A stretch of DNA of 43,285 bases from an uncultured Pelagibacteraceae bacterium (GTDB lineage: Bacteria; Pseudomonadota; Alphaproteobacteria; Pelagibacterales; Pelagibacteraceae), in NCBI GenBank assembly GCA_902595465.1, contig CACJQE010000003.1:60001-103285 (forward strand), in the 5' to 3' direction. The translations under genes were made by a program, and so were the position numbers. Shown one piece after another: positions 25,145 through 33,706 of this stretch. Within the stretch, counting starts at the first letter, position 1; the number at the start of each line of letters is the position of its first letter. A model generated the notes under the pieces. The model was not told the DNA's origin. It ran no database searches and saw nothing but the letters and a program-made list of their open reading frames with translations.

Positions 25145-25980
25145 TGTCACGAGATTTTTATAAACAATCAAAAAAAACAAAATTAGATAATCGATCTAAA
25201 TATTTAAGAAAATTAGTATTGGAGTGTTTATTTGGAGGAGATAGAGGTCATATGGGTTCAGCAATGTCATTGATTGAGATTTTGAGAGTTCTTTATGATA
25301 AAGTTTTAAAATTTGATCCTCAAAATCCCCTTAATTCAAAAAGAGATAGACTTATATTAAGCAAAGGTCATGGCTGTTTAGCACTGTATGCCATTTTGTC
25401 GGATAAAGGATTTTTTAAAAAAAAAAAACTAAGGACTTCAAGCAGATTTAATTCAATCTTAGGTGGACACCCAGAATTTGACAAAGTTCCCGGAGTAGAA
25501 GCATCAACAGGTGCACTTGGGCATGGATCGCCAATAGGTCTTGGTATTGCTTTAGGTGGAAAATTAGAAAAGAAAAATTTCCACACATACGTAATCGTAG
25601 GTGACGGAGAAATTAACGAGGGCTCATTTTGGGAGGCTTCAATGATCGCGAGCAAACATAAACTCTCAAATTATCACATAATTATTGATTATAATAAAAT
25701 TCAGTCTTATGGAAAAACTCAAGAAGTTTTACCTCTGGAGCCGCTTCAGAAAAAATTAGAAGCATTTGGTTATAAAGTGAATCAAGTAAATGGACATGAC
25801 GTTGAAAAGTTGGCAAATTATTTTAAAAAATTAAATAAAATAAAAAAACCAACCGCTTTAATTTGTCATACTATTAAAGGTAAAGGTTTTGCTTTTGCGG
25901 AGCAAAATCCTTTTTGGCACCATAAAAATTCATTTACAACTGAGGAAAAAATCAAATTAATAGAGAGTTTATCAAATTAA
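25144..25980 (+). CDS. Transketolase, N-terminal (ThDP pyrophosphate-binding) subunit
   Basis: 278 aa corresponding to the first half of a transketolase. The ThDP/Mg motif starts at G153-D-G-E ('GDGEINEGSFWEA') and ends with 'DYNKIQ' about 30 residues later. 'LSKGHGCLALYAIL', 'GALGHGSPIG' and 'GKGFAF' are also conserved. The other half is the next gene, one base downstream, giving a split enzyme as in many archaea and secondary-metabolite clusters. It would move a two-carbon ketol unit. Position with a 2OG-Fe oxygenase and an LIC12192 protein suggests a dedicated role in building an unusual sugar rather than central metabolism. Confidence 0.92.
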   Translation: MSRDFYKQSKKTKLDNRSKYLRKLVLECLFGGDRGHMGSAMSLIEILRVLYDKVLKFDPQNPLNSKRDRLILSKGHGCLALYAILSDKGFFKKKKLRTSSRFNSILGGHPEFDKVPGVEASTGALGHGSPIGLGIALGGKLEKKNFHTYVIVGDGEINEGSFWEASMIASKHKLSNYHIIIDYNKIQSYGKTQEVLPLEPLQKKLEAFGYKVNQVNGHDVEKLANYFKKLNKIKKPTALICHTIKGKGFAFAEQNPFWHHKNSFTTEEKIKLIESLSN

Positions 25981-26907
25981 ATGAGAAAAACTTGTTTAGA
26001 TACAGTTTATGAATTAGCAAAAAAAAATAAAAAGGTTCTATTTATAGGATCAGATTTAGGACCCGGGGTACTTGATAATTTTAAAAAAAAAATACCAGAT
26101 AGATTTTTAATGGAGGGTGTTGCTGAGCAAGCTATTGTAGGAATGGCTGCTGGTTTAGCAATGCAAAAATTTAGACCATACGTCAATACAATAGCAACAT
26201 TTATTACAAGAAGATGTTTTGAGCAAGTTGTTGTAGATTTGTGTTTACACAATTTGCCAGTAACTTTGATAGGAAATGGTGGTGGAATGGTTTATGCACC
26301 CTTAGGACCCACACACCAAGCTATTGAAGATATTTCTATAATGAGAACTTTACCAAATATGACAATCATTTCACCTTGTGATGCTAATGAAATGAGAAAA
26401 TTAGTTTTGCAAACACCAAAAATTAAAGGTCCGATTTATATAAGGATAGCCAGAGGAGGTGAAAAGATAATTACAAAAAAATACAAAATTAATATTGGTA
26501 AAGCAATTTTCTTAAAAAAAATGACAAATTATAATTTTGTAACAACTGGGGTAACAGCCCAAATAGCTTTAAACGCCGCAAAAAAAATAAAAGATAAATT
26601 TAATATCGATGTTGGCGTAATACATTTTTCTACAGTTAAGCCTTTAGATGAAGTTGTTCTAAAAAAATTAATTTCAAAATCTAAAAAAATAATAACTATT
26701 GAGGAAAACATTACAGACGGTGGTTTTGGATCATCGATATTAGAATTTAGCTCTAAATTAAATTCAAAAATAAAAAAAGCTGATATTAAAAACTTTGGAT
26801 TACCAAGCTCATTTTCAAAAAAATATGGAACTCAAGACGAACTACTAAAATTTTATGATCTTCATGATGATTTTTTATGTAAAAAAATGTATAGTCTTAT
26901 AAAATGA
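25981..26907 (+). CDS. Transketolase, C-terminal (pyrimidine-binding) subunit
   Basis: 308 aa covering the pyrimidine-binding and C-terminal domains. 'EGVAEQAIVGMAAGLA' (45-60) contains E49, equivalent to the catalytic Glu that activates the ThDP aminopyrimidine. 'GPTHQAIEDISIMRTLPN' and 'IARGGEK' follow, then a C-terminal domain with 'TTGVTAQIALNAA' and 'TIEENITDGGFGS'. It begins one base after the N-subunit stop and overlaps the oxygenase by ATGA. Together the pair makes a complete transketolase/DXS-type active site at the dimer interface. Confidence 0.92.
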   Translation: MRKTCLDTVYELAKKNKKVLFIGSDLGPGVLDNFKKKIPDRFLMEGVAEQAIVGMAAGLAMQKFRPYVNTIATFITRRCFEQVVVDLCLHNLPVTLIGNGGGMVYAPLGPTHQAIEDISIMRTLPNMTIISPCDANEMRKLVLQTPKIKGPIYIRIARGGEKIITKKYKINIGKAIFLKKMTNYNFVTTGVTAQIALNAAKKIKDKFNIDVGVIHFSTVKPLDEVVLKKLISKSKKIITIEENITDGGFGSSILEFSSKLNSKIKKADIKNFGLPSSFSKKYGTQDELLKFYDLHDDFLCKKMYSLIK

Positions 26908-27713
26908 TTAATTATAGATCTTCTGTTTCAAATCAATATTCAGATAAGTTTAAAAATAAAGGTTATTTAATATTAAAAACAAAAAATAATAATTCTTTAA
27001 AATATTTACAAAAAAAAATTTTACAAACTATTGTCAAAGAGTGTAAAATTAAAGCCCCAAAAGATTTATTAAATGAGGATTTTTTAAATAATTTTCACAA
27101 AAAAATTAAGTATTCGGATTTAAATGAGCATAGAGTGAATATAATTAGAAAAATAAATCAAGACCAAAACTTTAAAAAAAACTATTTTTTGTCTGCAAAA
27201 GAAATACTCTATGCATTAGTTGGTAATGAGCTATCTATGCAAAATAGAATAAACTTGAGCATACAATTTCCAAATGATGCATCATCTCTTTTACCACTTC
27301 ATTCAGACATTTGGTCAGGAGATTCTCCATTCGAGGTAGTTGTTTGGATACCATTAGTAGACTGCTATGGAACTAAAGCTATGTATATCCTTCCACCAAA
27401 TCATTATAAAAAAGTTGAAAATAATTTCAAAAAATATTCAAATAAATCGAGTACCCAATTATTTAATAAAATAAAAAAAAACCTTGAATGGATTGATATT
27501 AAATTTGGAGAAATTCTTGTATTTAACCAAGCTTTACCACATGGAAACATTGTAAATAAAGAGAAAGAAACCAGATGGTCAATGAATTGTCGTTTTAAAA
27601 GTGTTTTTTCTCCATATGGTGATAAAAAAATTGGAGAATTCTTTGAGCCAATAACTTTGAGGGCAGCATCAGAAATTGGCATACGATATAAATTGCCAGA
27701 AATTAAAAAATGA
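26904..27713 (+). CDS. 2OG-Fe(II) oxygenase of the sporadic carbohydrate cluster type
   Basis: 269 aa, phytanoyl-CoA-dioxygenase-like double-stranded beta-helix. The iron facial triad is visible as H133-x-D135 ('LHSDIWSGDSP') and H213 ('LPHGN'), with R224 in 'ETRWSMN' suited to bind 2-oxoglutarate. Such enzymes hydroxylate or oxidise unactivated carbons. The immediate LIC12192-family neighbour and the upstream transketolase pair match the 'sporadic carbohydrate cluster' association (TIGR04323/TIGR04324-type) known from Leptospira and other bacteria. The sugar substrate is unknown. Confidence 0.83.
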   Translation: MINYRSSVSNQYSDKFKNKGYLILKTKNNNSLKYLQKKILQTIVKECKIKAPKDLLNEDFLNNFHKKIKYSDLNEHRVNIIRKINQDQNFKKNYFLSAKEILYALVGNELSMQNRINLSIQFPNDASSLLPLHSDIWSGDSPFEVVVWIPLVDCYGTKAMYILPPNHYKKVENNFKKYSNKSSTQLFNKIKKNLEWIDIKFGEILVFNQALPHGNIVNKEKETRWSMNCRFKSVFSPYGDKKIGEFFEPITLRAASEIGIRYKLPEIKK

Positions 27714-28126
27714 TAAAAGTTAGAGGATATATGTCTAGTAGAGAGTTTATGGGTGAACGCGTCCCTCAACATGTTCAAAATTTAGTTATAAGAAATTACT
27801 GTAATCAAAATAAATATCAATATCTATTAAGTGCAGTAGAGTATGCCATGGATGGTTCATATTTAATTTTAAAACAAATTATTCAAGAAATTAAAAATCT
27901 TGATGGGATTGGTTTTTATAGTATTTTTCAATTACCTTACAATGATAAAGATAGAATATTATTTCTTGAAAAAATCATAAAAAAAAAAAAATTTTTATTT
28001 TTTTGTTCAGAAGGTTTTATTGTTAAGAATAGGAAAGATATAAATAGAATAAATACTATTTGGCTAATAAAAAAAAATTTAAATCAATCATTAAAAAATT
28101 TTTCTTACTTTAAGTTTAATAAATGA
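27710..28126 (+). CDS. Sporadic carbohydrate cluster protein, LIC12192 family
   Basis: 138 aa. 'KVRGYMSSREFMGERVPQHVQNLVIRNYC' at the N-terminus (written here in part: 'RGYMSS', 'GERVPQHVQNLVIRNYC') and 'SAVEYAMDGSY' at about 41-51 match the small LIC12192 family (TIGR04323-like), which has no known activity but always occurs in rare carbohydrate clusters with a transketolase pair and a 2OG-Fe oxygenase. No membrane segment or obvious catalytic motif. Predicted to be mixed alpha/beta, with a strand-loop-helix opening. Both ends overlap neighbours by ATGA. A 13-A run lies in the C-terminal third (27979-27991). Confidence 0.83.
   Translation: MIKVRGYMSSREFMGERVPQHVQNLVIRNYCNQNKYQYLLSAVEYAMDGSYLILKQIIQEIKNLDGIGFYSIFQLPYNDKDRILFLEKIIKKKKFLFFCSEGFIVKNRKDINRINTIWLIKKNLNQSLKNFSYFKFNK
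27979..27991 (+). repeat. Poly-A tract (13 A) in the LIC12192-family gene
   Basis: Thirteen consecutive A residues encode a Lys block in the C-terminal third of the 138-aa protein. A length change would alter the last 40 or so residues and the stop position relative to the next start. Confidence 0.55.
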
Positions 28127-28791
28127 TTTCAAAAGAATTATTTTTACTTCAATCTAACCATAATAAAACAAAAAGAAATTATTTATACAGAATGCAAGAC
28201 GAAAAAGTTAATTGCATGAAGGTGGCAAAAAAATATGAAAAAGACTATTGGGATGGGAAAAGAAGGTATGGTTATGGAGGTTACAAATATATTCCTGGTA
28301 GATTAACTAAAGTGGCCCAAAAAATTATAAATAAGTTTAAATTAAATAATAGTTCAAAAATATTAGACCTAGGCTGTGGAAAGGGTTTTTTATTATTTGA
28401 GATAAAGAAAATTTTACCAAATATTATTATAAATGGTTTAGATATTTCTAGGCATGGAATAAAATGTTCGCCAAAGTCAATAAAAAAAAATTTAAGAGTT
28501 TATGATGCGCGTAGACCTTTGCCTTTCAAAGATAAATATTTTGACTTAGCAATATCTTTTGGATTATTTCATAATTTTGAAATTCATGAATTAGAAAAAT
28601 CTATTTTAGAATTTTCAAGAGTCTCAAAAAAAAATTATATGATGGTTGAAAGTTATAAAAATGACAAAGAATTGTTTAATTTGCAATGTTGGGCTTTGAC
28701 ATGTAATAGTTTCTTCTCAACGAAAGAATGGAAGTGGATTTTAAAAAAATTTGGATACAAAGGTTACTACGAATTCATTTTTTTTAAATAA
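28123..28791 (+). CDS. Class I SAM-dependent methyltransferase
   Basis: 222 aa. Motif I is 'LDLGCGKGFLLFEI' (D82, GCGKG), followed by 'NGLDISRHGI' for ribose binding and 'FDLAISFGLFHNF' as motif IV. The first 70 residues are a basic lead-in containing 'YWDGKRRYGYGGYKYI', a pattern common to small methyltransferases in polysaccharide loci. It may methylate a sugar hydroxyl, amine or carbon; the acceptor cannot be inferred. ATGA overlap with the LIC12192 gene ties it to the sporadic carbohydrate set. Confidence 0.85.
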   Translation: MISKELFLLQSNHNKTKRNYLYRMQDEKVNCMKVAKKYEKDYWDGKRRYGYGGYKYIPGRLTKVAQKIINKFKLNNSSKILDLGCGKGFLLFEIKKILPNIIINGLDISRHGIKCSPKSIKKNLRVYDARRPLPFKDKYFDLAISFGLFHNFEIHELEKSILEFSRVSKKNYMMVESYKNDKELFNLQCWALTCNSFFSTKEWKWILKKFGYKGYYEFIFFK

Positions 28792-28793
28792 TT

Positions 28794-29630
28794 ATGAAAA
28801 ATTTAATTATTGGTGGATCTTCTAAAATTGGAAGAAATTTGAATTTAACTTCAAATAAATTTGATTTAACTTATTATAAAAATAAAATATCAAATGGAAT
28901 TCTAGTAAACATAAAAGATAAATTAAGTAATCAACTGAATTTAGATAAATATAGTACAGTTATAATTTTATCATCAATCACTGACCCAAGAATTTGTCAA
29001 GAAAACAAGACCTATTCTGAAAATATAAATGTTAAGTATACAAAAAATTTGATTAGCGAGTGTATAGATAAAAAAAAAAAAATAATTTTTTTTTCCTCCG
29101 ATTATATTTTTGATGGAAGACAAGGAAATTATTCCGAAAATGATTTTCCAAATCCTATTAATCTATATGGTGAGCAAAAACTTAAAATTGAAAACTATAT
29201 AAAATCTCAATCAAATAATTATACAATTTTAAGAATATCAAAAACTTTCTTCCAAGATTTCAAAACAGATTGTTTTTTAAAAAATATAATAAAAACATTA
29301 AAAAACCCGGGTAATTCAGTTAATTGTATTGAAAAACAAGTCTTTAGTCCTATTTGTGTTAAAGATATTGCTGATGTAATTAAAAAGGTAGTTAAATCAA
29401 AAATTAAAATTCTCAATGTTGGTGGTCCAGAGGCATTTGATAGAAAAGATATAATTAATTTGGTAGCAAAAAAACTAAACAAAAAGAAAAAAATACTAAT
29501 TTTAAAAAACGAGAAAATTGAACGTGACTCGAAATTTAAGTGGCCAAAAGATGTTTCTTTATGTACATCAAAATTAAAAAAAATAAAAAATTCATTTATC
29601 AGTATTAATAAAATTATAAATTCTTTATGA
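28794..29630 (+). CDS. RmlD-like NAD(P)-dependent sugar-nucleotide reductase
   Basis: 278-aa SDR of the RmlD_sub_bind group. The Rossmann turn is 'GGSSKIGRN' (7-15), then 'STVIILSSITDPRIC', 'FFSSDYIFDG' and the catalytic Y125-x3-K129 ('YGEQK'), typical of dTDP-4-dehydrorhamnose reductases. It likely reduces a 4-keto-6-deoxy nucleotide sugar. None of RmlA, RmlB or RmlC is in the window, so the substrate is probably made by one of the local dehydratases instead. A 13-A run falls at 29070-29082. Confidence 0.82.
   Translation: MKNLIIGGSSKIGRNLNLTSNKFDLTYYKNKISNGILVNIKDKLSNQLNLDKYSTVIILSSITDPRICQENKTYSENINVKYTKNLISECIDKKKKIIFFSSDYIFDGRQGNYSENDFPNPINLYGEQKLKIENYIKSQSNNYTILRISKTFFQDFKTDCFLKNIIKTLKNPGNSVNCIEKQVFSPICVKDIADVIKKVVKSKIKILNVGGPEAFDRKDIINLVAKKLNKKKKILILKNEKIERDSKFKWPKDVSLCTSKLKKIKNSFISINKIINSL
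29070..29082 (+). repeat. Poly-A tract (13 A) in the RmlD-like gene
   Basis: Thirteen consecutive A residues encode Lys codons just before 'IIFFSSDYIFDG', closely followed by a run of nine T. Slippage in either tract would inactivate the reductase before its catalytic Tyr. Confidence 0.55.
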
Positions 29631-30166
29631 AAGTAGATAAAAAAATTATTAATAAATTAGGTCTGATTGAGGATAAAAAAGCAAAATCAAAAACATTTTT
29701 TTTTAAAAAAAACAAAAAAAATATAATATTCAATAAAAAACATATTAACTTTCTAAAAAAGTACAATTTAAATACTAAATCCGATATAAGAATTTGTTTA
29801 CACAAAAATATTCAAAGCATTGACCAAAATATGATTTTAATACAAAATAGAAATAACTTTTACCCACCACATAAACATTTGTTATGTGGTGATACATACC
29901 ATATTATTGAAGGCAAGTTATTAGTATGTTTTTTCTCTAAAAATGGAAAGATAATAGAAAAAAATATTCTGAGTAAAAATCAAATATTTAAAACACCACC
30001 TAACGTTTATCATTCCACAAAGCCATTAACTAAATCTGTAATATTTCATGAGAGCAGAGCTGGAAAATTTATTAGAGGTAAATCTTCAGTATTTCCTGCC
30101 TGGTGTCCTAAAACTGAAGTAGAAAAAAAAATATTTAATAAAAAATTATTAAATGAAAAAATATAA
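29627..30166 (+). CDS. wbuC: WbuC-family cupin metalloprotein
   Basis: 179-aa single-domain cupin. 'PPHKHLLCGDTYHIIEGKL' (80-98) gives H82 and H84 as likely metal ligands, and 'TPPNVYHSTKP' carries the second cupin His. The C-terminal 'ESRAGKFIRG' and 'PAWCP' are typical of WbuC proteins found in O-antigen clusters. WbuC is thought to act in O-antigen sugar metabolism, but its reaction is not established. ATGA overlap with the RmlD-like gene, and a 14-base overlap with the following DegT gene, suggest co-translation. Confidence 0.83.
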   Translation: MKVDKKIINKLGLIEDKKAKSKTFFFKKNKKNIIFNKKHINFLKKYNLNTKSDIRICLHKNIQSIDQNMILIQNRNNFYPPHKHLLCGDTYHIIEGKLLVCFFSKNGKIIEKNILSKNQIFKTPPNVYHSTKPLTKSVIFHESRAGKFIRGKSSVFPAWCPKTEVEKKIFNKKLLNEKI

Positions 30167-31250
30167 AATTAGATATCAAGATTTATCTGTTAGAGACAAT
30201 TTAAGAAGGAAAAATTATATTACTTCATTTAAAAAAATTATGAAAAGCGGGATTTTTTTAATGGGCAAGGAATTAAATAGCCTAGAGAATAAAATAGCAA
30301 AAAAATTTAATAGAAAATATTGTGTTGGAACAGGCTCAGGCACTGATGCTTTGTACTTAGCATTGAGAGCATTAAGTCTAAAAAAAGGTAATGAAATTAT
30401 AACAACACCTTTATCTTGGGTTTCTACATCTAATGCTATTGTATTAAATAATGCAAAACCTGTTTTTGTTGATATAAAAGATGACTTAAACATTGATGAA
30501 AGTAAAATTGAAAGAAAAATTACAAAAAATACTAAAGCTATTCTTTTTGTAAATTTTACTGGTAATTCTTGCAATTTTTCAAAATTAAGTAAAATCGCAA
30601 ACAAATATAATCTTAAATTAATAGAAGATGCCGCGCAGTCTTATGGGTCTGTTAATAACAAAGTTAAAAGCGGGTCTATGGGAGATATTTCATGTTTTAG
30701 TATGAATCCAATGAAAGTTTTGCCTTCGCTAGGAGAGGCTGGCATGATTTTGACAAACAACAAAAAATATTATGAAAAAATTAAGATATTAAGATATGTA
30801 GGAACTGTTAATAAAAATAATTGCATTTATCCAAGCCTTAATTTTAAAATGGATACACTCCAAGCGGCTTTTATAAATGAAAATTTAAAATATGTTCAAA
30901 AGAAAATAAAAAAAAGAAACAATATTGCAAAAATATACATAAATAATTTAACAAAAAAAATAATTACACCTAAAATAGAAAATAATAAACTTCATTCATT
31001 TTACAGCTTTACAATACTAGTTAATAATAGAGATCAATTAATGAATTATCTTAAAGGTAAAGGTATTGAAACAAAAATTCAACACAGCCCATTAATACCC
31101 CATCAAAGTGCATTTTTGAAATATTATAAAAAAGATATTCCAAATGCTGAAAAAATTGTGAAAAAAATTTTATGTATACCAATAAGGGATGATCTAAATC
31201 AAAAAAACATTAAATATATAATTAATTCTATAAATAATTTTTATAATTAA
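30153..31250 (+). CDS. DegT/DnrJ/EryC1/StrS aminotransferase (third, divergent)
   Basis: 365 aa. 'GTGSGTDALYLALR' (59-72), 'IEDAAQSYGS' (157-166) and the Lys motif 'MNPMKVLPSLGEAG' with K188 are visible. The Lys context differs from the HPLKN of the other two late DegT enzymes, and 'FVNFTGN' replaces the usual VH-x-G-x3. This suggests a separate substrate. It begins 14 bases before the cupin stop and is directly followed by a methyltransferase, so an N-methylated amino sugar is one possible product. Confidence 0.88.
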   Translation: MKKYKIRYQDLSVRDNLRRKNYITSFKKIMKSGIFLMGKELNSLENKIAKKFNRKYCVGTGSGTDALYLALRALSLKKGNEIITTPLSWVSTSNAIVLNNAKPVFVDIKDDLNIDESKIERKITKNTKAILFVNFTGNSCNFSKLSKIANKYNLKLIEDAAQSYGSVNNKVKSGSMGDISCFSMNPMKVLPSLGEAGMILTNNKKYYEKIKILRYVGTVNKNNCIYPSLNFKMDTLQAAFINENLKYVQKKIKKRNNIAKIYINNLTKKIITPKIENNKLHSFYSFTILVNNRDQLMNYLKGKGIETKIQHSPLIPHQSAFLKYYKKDIPNAEKIVKKILCIPIRDDLNQKNIKYIINSINNFYN

Positions 31251-32414
31251 ATGTCACTTTTAAAACACTATATTTCAAAAAAATTAAATCCTGTACCCAT
31301 AAAATTTAAAACAAAAAAGGATCTTTTAGACCATTTTAAAAAAAGAAAAAATCTTGTACAAAATCATTTGAAAATTCCTGAACTTACAATAATTAAATCT
31401 GAATATTTGGAATTTGGATGTAATGGCGGAGAAAATGCATGTTATTTTGCCAAAAATGGAGCAAATATTCATCTTGTTGAGCCAAATAAAAGTATTCACA
31501 AATTAATTTACAAAAATTTTAAAAAAATTAACTGCTCAAAATCTCTTAAAAGGGTAATTGATTCTGATGTTAGTAAATTTTACACAAAAAAAAAATTTGA
31601 TTTCGTAGTTGCTGAAGGTTTTTTAAATACTTTAGAAAAAAGAAATAAACTATTTTTAAAACTTACAAAATTTATGAAAAAAAAATCAATCTTAATTTTA
31701 AACTATGATGATATTTTTGGAGGAATTTTCGAATTACTAAAATCATATATCTTATTAACTCTGTGTGAAAAATTAAATTATGATAGATATAGTGAAAACT
31801 CCCTCACTTTAGCTAAAAAATTATTTGAAAATGAATTTAAGAAAATAAATACATCTAGATCTTTTTATGCTTGGTGGCTTGATCAACTCGTTAATCCTTA
31901 TGCTTCAAAAACCTGGTCAATTAACGACTTAATTAAATTGGCTGATAAAAATAAATTAACTTTATATTCTACTTCGCCTGTATTTTTTGATGGTAACAAT
32001 TTAAAATGGTACAAGGATATATCTAATTACAGATCTGTTTCAAAAAAAAATAATAATTTATTTTATAATTCTTGGAAAAAAAACTTTTTGTCAATAATCT
32101 TTGGTTCAGAGGAAAAAAAAAATTCTAATTTAAAAACAAACCAAATTCAAAGAATTGAAAAATTCTCCAAGGAAATATGTAAATTTATTAGTAATCCAAA
32201 AAGAAAAATCAACATATTGCCTCTTTCAAAGACATTTATTGATTTTTTAAATGCATCTAGCAAAAAAAAATTGGCTCGAGAAATAAACCTTTTGCTAAAG
32301 TACTTAAATTATGACTTTGAACCAAAAAAAGTCATAAAGTATTATAAAAATACCAGGTATTTGCAGTATTCTTGGGGAAGTTTGTTACATTATATTGCTT
32401 TTATTAAAGAATGA
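31251..32414 (+). CDS. SAM-dependent methyltransferase with large C-terminal extension
   Basis: 387 aa. The methyltransferase core is at about 45-150: motif I 'LEFGCNGGENACYFAK' (53-68), 'IHLVEPNKS' for motif II and 'FDFVVAEGFLNTL' for motif IV. The remaining 230 residues contain 'SFYAWWLDQLVNPYASKTW' (about 200-218) and no family I recognise, making it much longer than a minimal methyltransferase. It starts one base after the aminotransferase stop and overlaps the glycosyltransferase by ATGA. N-methylation of the amino sugar made upstream is a reasonable hypothesis. Confidence 0.77.
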   Translation: MSLLKHYISKKLNPVPIKFKTKKDLLDHFKKRKNLVQNHLKIPELTIIKSEYLEFGCNGGENACYFAKNGANIHLVEPNKSIHKLIYKNFKKINCSKSLKRVIDSDVSKFYTKKKFDFVVAEGFLNTLEKRNKLFLKLTKFMKKKSILILNYDDIFGGIFELLKSYILLTLCEKLNYDRYSENSLTLAKKLFENEFKKINTSRSFYAWWLDQLVNPYASKTWSINDLIKLADKNKLTLYSTSPVFFDGNNLKWYKDISNYRSVSKKNNNLFYNSWKKNFLSIIFGSEEKKNSNLKTNQIQRIEKFSKEICKFISNPKRKINILPLSKTFIDFLNASSKKKLAREINLLLKYLNYDFEPKKVIKYYKNTRYLQYSWGSLLHYIAFIKE

Positions 32415-33706
32415 TTAAAATTGTAAATAAAATATTAGGAATTATATCGATACCATTCGCACTTATTTTTGTAGTCATAGTTAGATTAATTTCTCCAATT
32501 ATAATTATAAGATGGTGTGCTATTATCTCTACTCGTTTAGGTCATTTTGCAGAGAACACCAATATATATTTAAGTGAAAAACAATTAGGCAAACACGATA
32601 TAAAAGGGAAACTTATTTTTGATATATTTTATTTTTATCCAAAAATTTGCAATTACCAGCTTGCAAAAATGTTTAAAAGAAAAATATTGGTTTTACCGTA
32701 TTTTTTTATGAATAATGTAAATTATATAAATGAATTTATAATAAATAAATTTTTTAAGAGCAATCTTCATGACATTGGATACTATAGAACCGAAGAAGAC
32801 TTAAAAAGAGTTGAAAATACAAACATAAAATCCTTGGTTGATGGAATTAAAAAAAATTTACTTTTTCCACCTCTATCAACAAATGATAGTTTGAATGCAC
32901 AAGAAATAGAAAAAATTAATATTTCTTTTACTCAAAAAGAGACTGAAGCGGGAAATAAAATTTTAAAAGATTTTGGTATAGATATTAAAAAGAAAATGGC
33001 AGGAATAATACTTAGAGATAATGATTATTTAAAAAAAAATTATCCTAAAATTGATTGGAGTTATCATAAAATTAGACATAGCGATTTTAGTTATTACCGT
33101 GATTGTGCTGAGAAACTTGCCAAATTAGGTTACCAAGTTATCGTTTTTGGCGAGAAAAATGAAAATTTTACAAACAAAGATATTATAAATTACTCAAACT
33201 CGGTAATAAGATCTGACTTTATGGATATATTCTTACCTAGCAAACTTAATTTTGCTGTATCCTCTGCAACAGGTTTAGATGCAATACCAATTATATTTAA
33301 AGTGCCTATAGTTGAAGTTTCTGTTGCTCCTTTAATTTCAATAAGGCCATATACCAATAAAATAAAAATTCTATTTAAAACATATTATTCAAAAACCCTA
33401 GCAAGAAAATTAACTCTTGACGAAATTTTTAAATTTAATTTACACGATCTACAAGGAAATGATTTAAATGATGAAATTGAGTTTATCCACCCAAGTTCTA
33501 AAGAAATAACTTCAGCTGCGTTGGAAATTCATGAAGAATTATCAAATAATTTTAATAATACAGATGAAGAAGAAAATCTGCAAAATAATTTTAAGATAAA
33601 ATATAAAAAATTAGTAGATAACTCATCTGAGGATAGAAGTTTAAGGAATTTTACAGCAAGTATTGGCAAACTTTTTTTAAAAAATAATTCTTATTTGATA
33701 AATTAA
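32411..33706 (+). CDS. TIGR04372-type putative glycosyltransferase (first copy)
   Basis: 431 aa. A hydrophobic N-terminal segment (about 7-34) is followed by the family hallmark 'TRLGHFAENTNIYLSEKQ' (about 41-58), then 'CNYQLAKMF', 'GIILRDNDYLKKNYP' and the C-terminal 'RSDFMDIFLPSKLNFAVSSATGLD', characteristic of TIGR04372 proteins of polysaccharide loci. The GT-B-like donor-binding end ('SSATGLDAIPIIFKVP') fits a glycosyltransferase. A close paralogue is at 36561-37781; the two flank the ABC exporter and a methyltransferase. Specificity unknown. Confidence 0.82.
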   Translation: MIKIVNKILGIISIPFALIFVVIVRLISPIIIIRWCAIISTRLGHFAENTNIYLSEKQLGKHDIKGKLIFDIFYFYPKICNYQLAKMFKRKILVLPYFFMNNVNYINEFIINKFFKSNLHDIGYYRTEEDLKRVENTNIKSLVDGIKKNLLFPPLSTNDSLNAQEIEKINISFTQKETEAGNKILKDFGIDIKKKMAGIILRDNDYLKKNYPKIDWSYHKIRHSDFSYYRDCAEKLAKLGYQVIVFGEKNENFTNKDIINYSNSVIRSDFMDIFLPSKLNFAVSSATGLDAIPIIFKVPIVEVSVAPLISIRPYTNKIKILFKTYYSKTLARKLTLDEIFKFNLHDLQGNDLNDEIEFIHPSSKEITSAALEIHEELSNNFNNTDEEENLQNNFKIKYKKLVDNSSEDRSLRNFTASIGKLFLKNNSYLIN

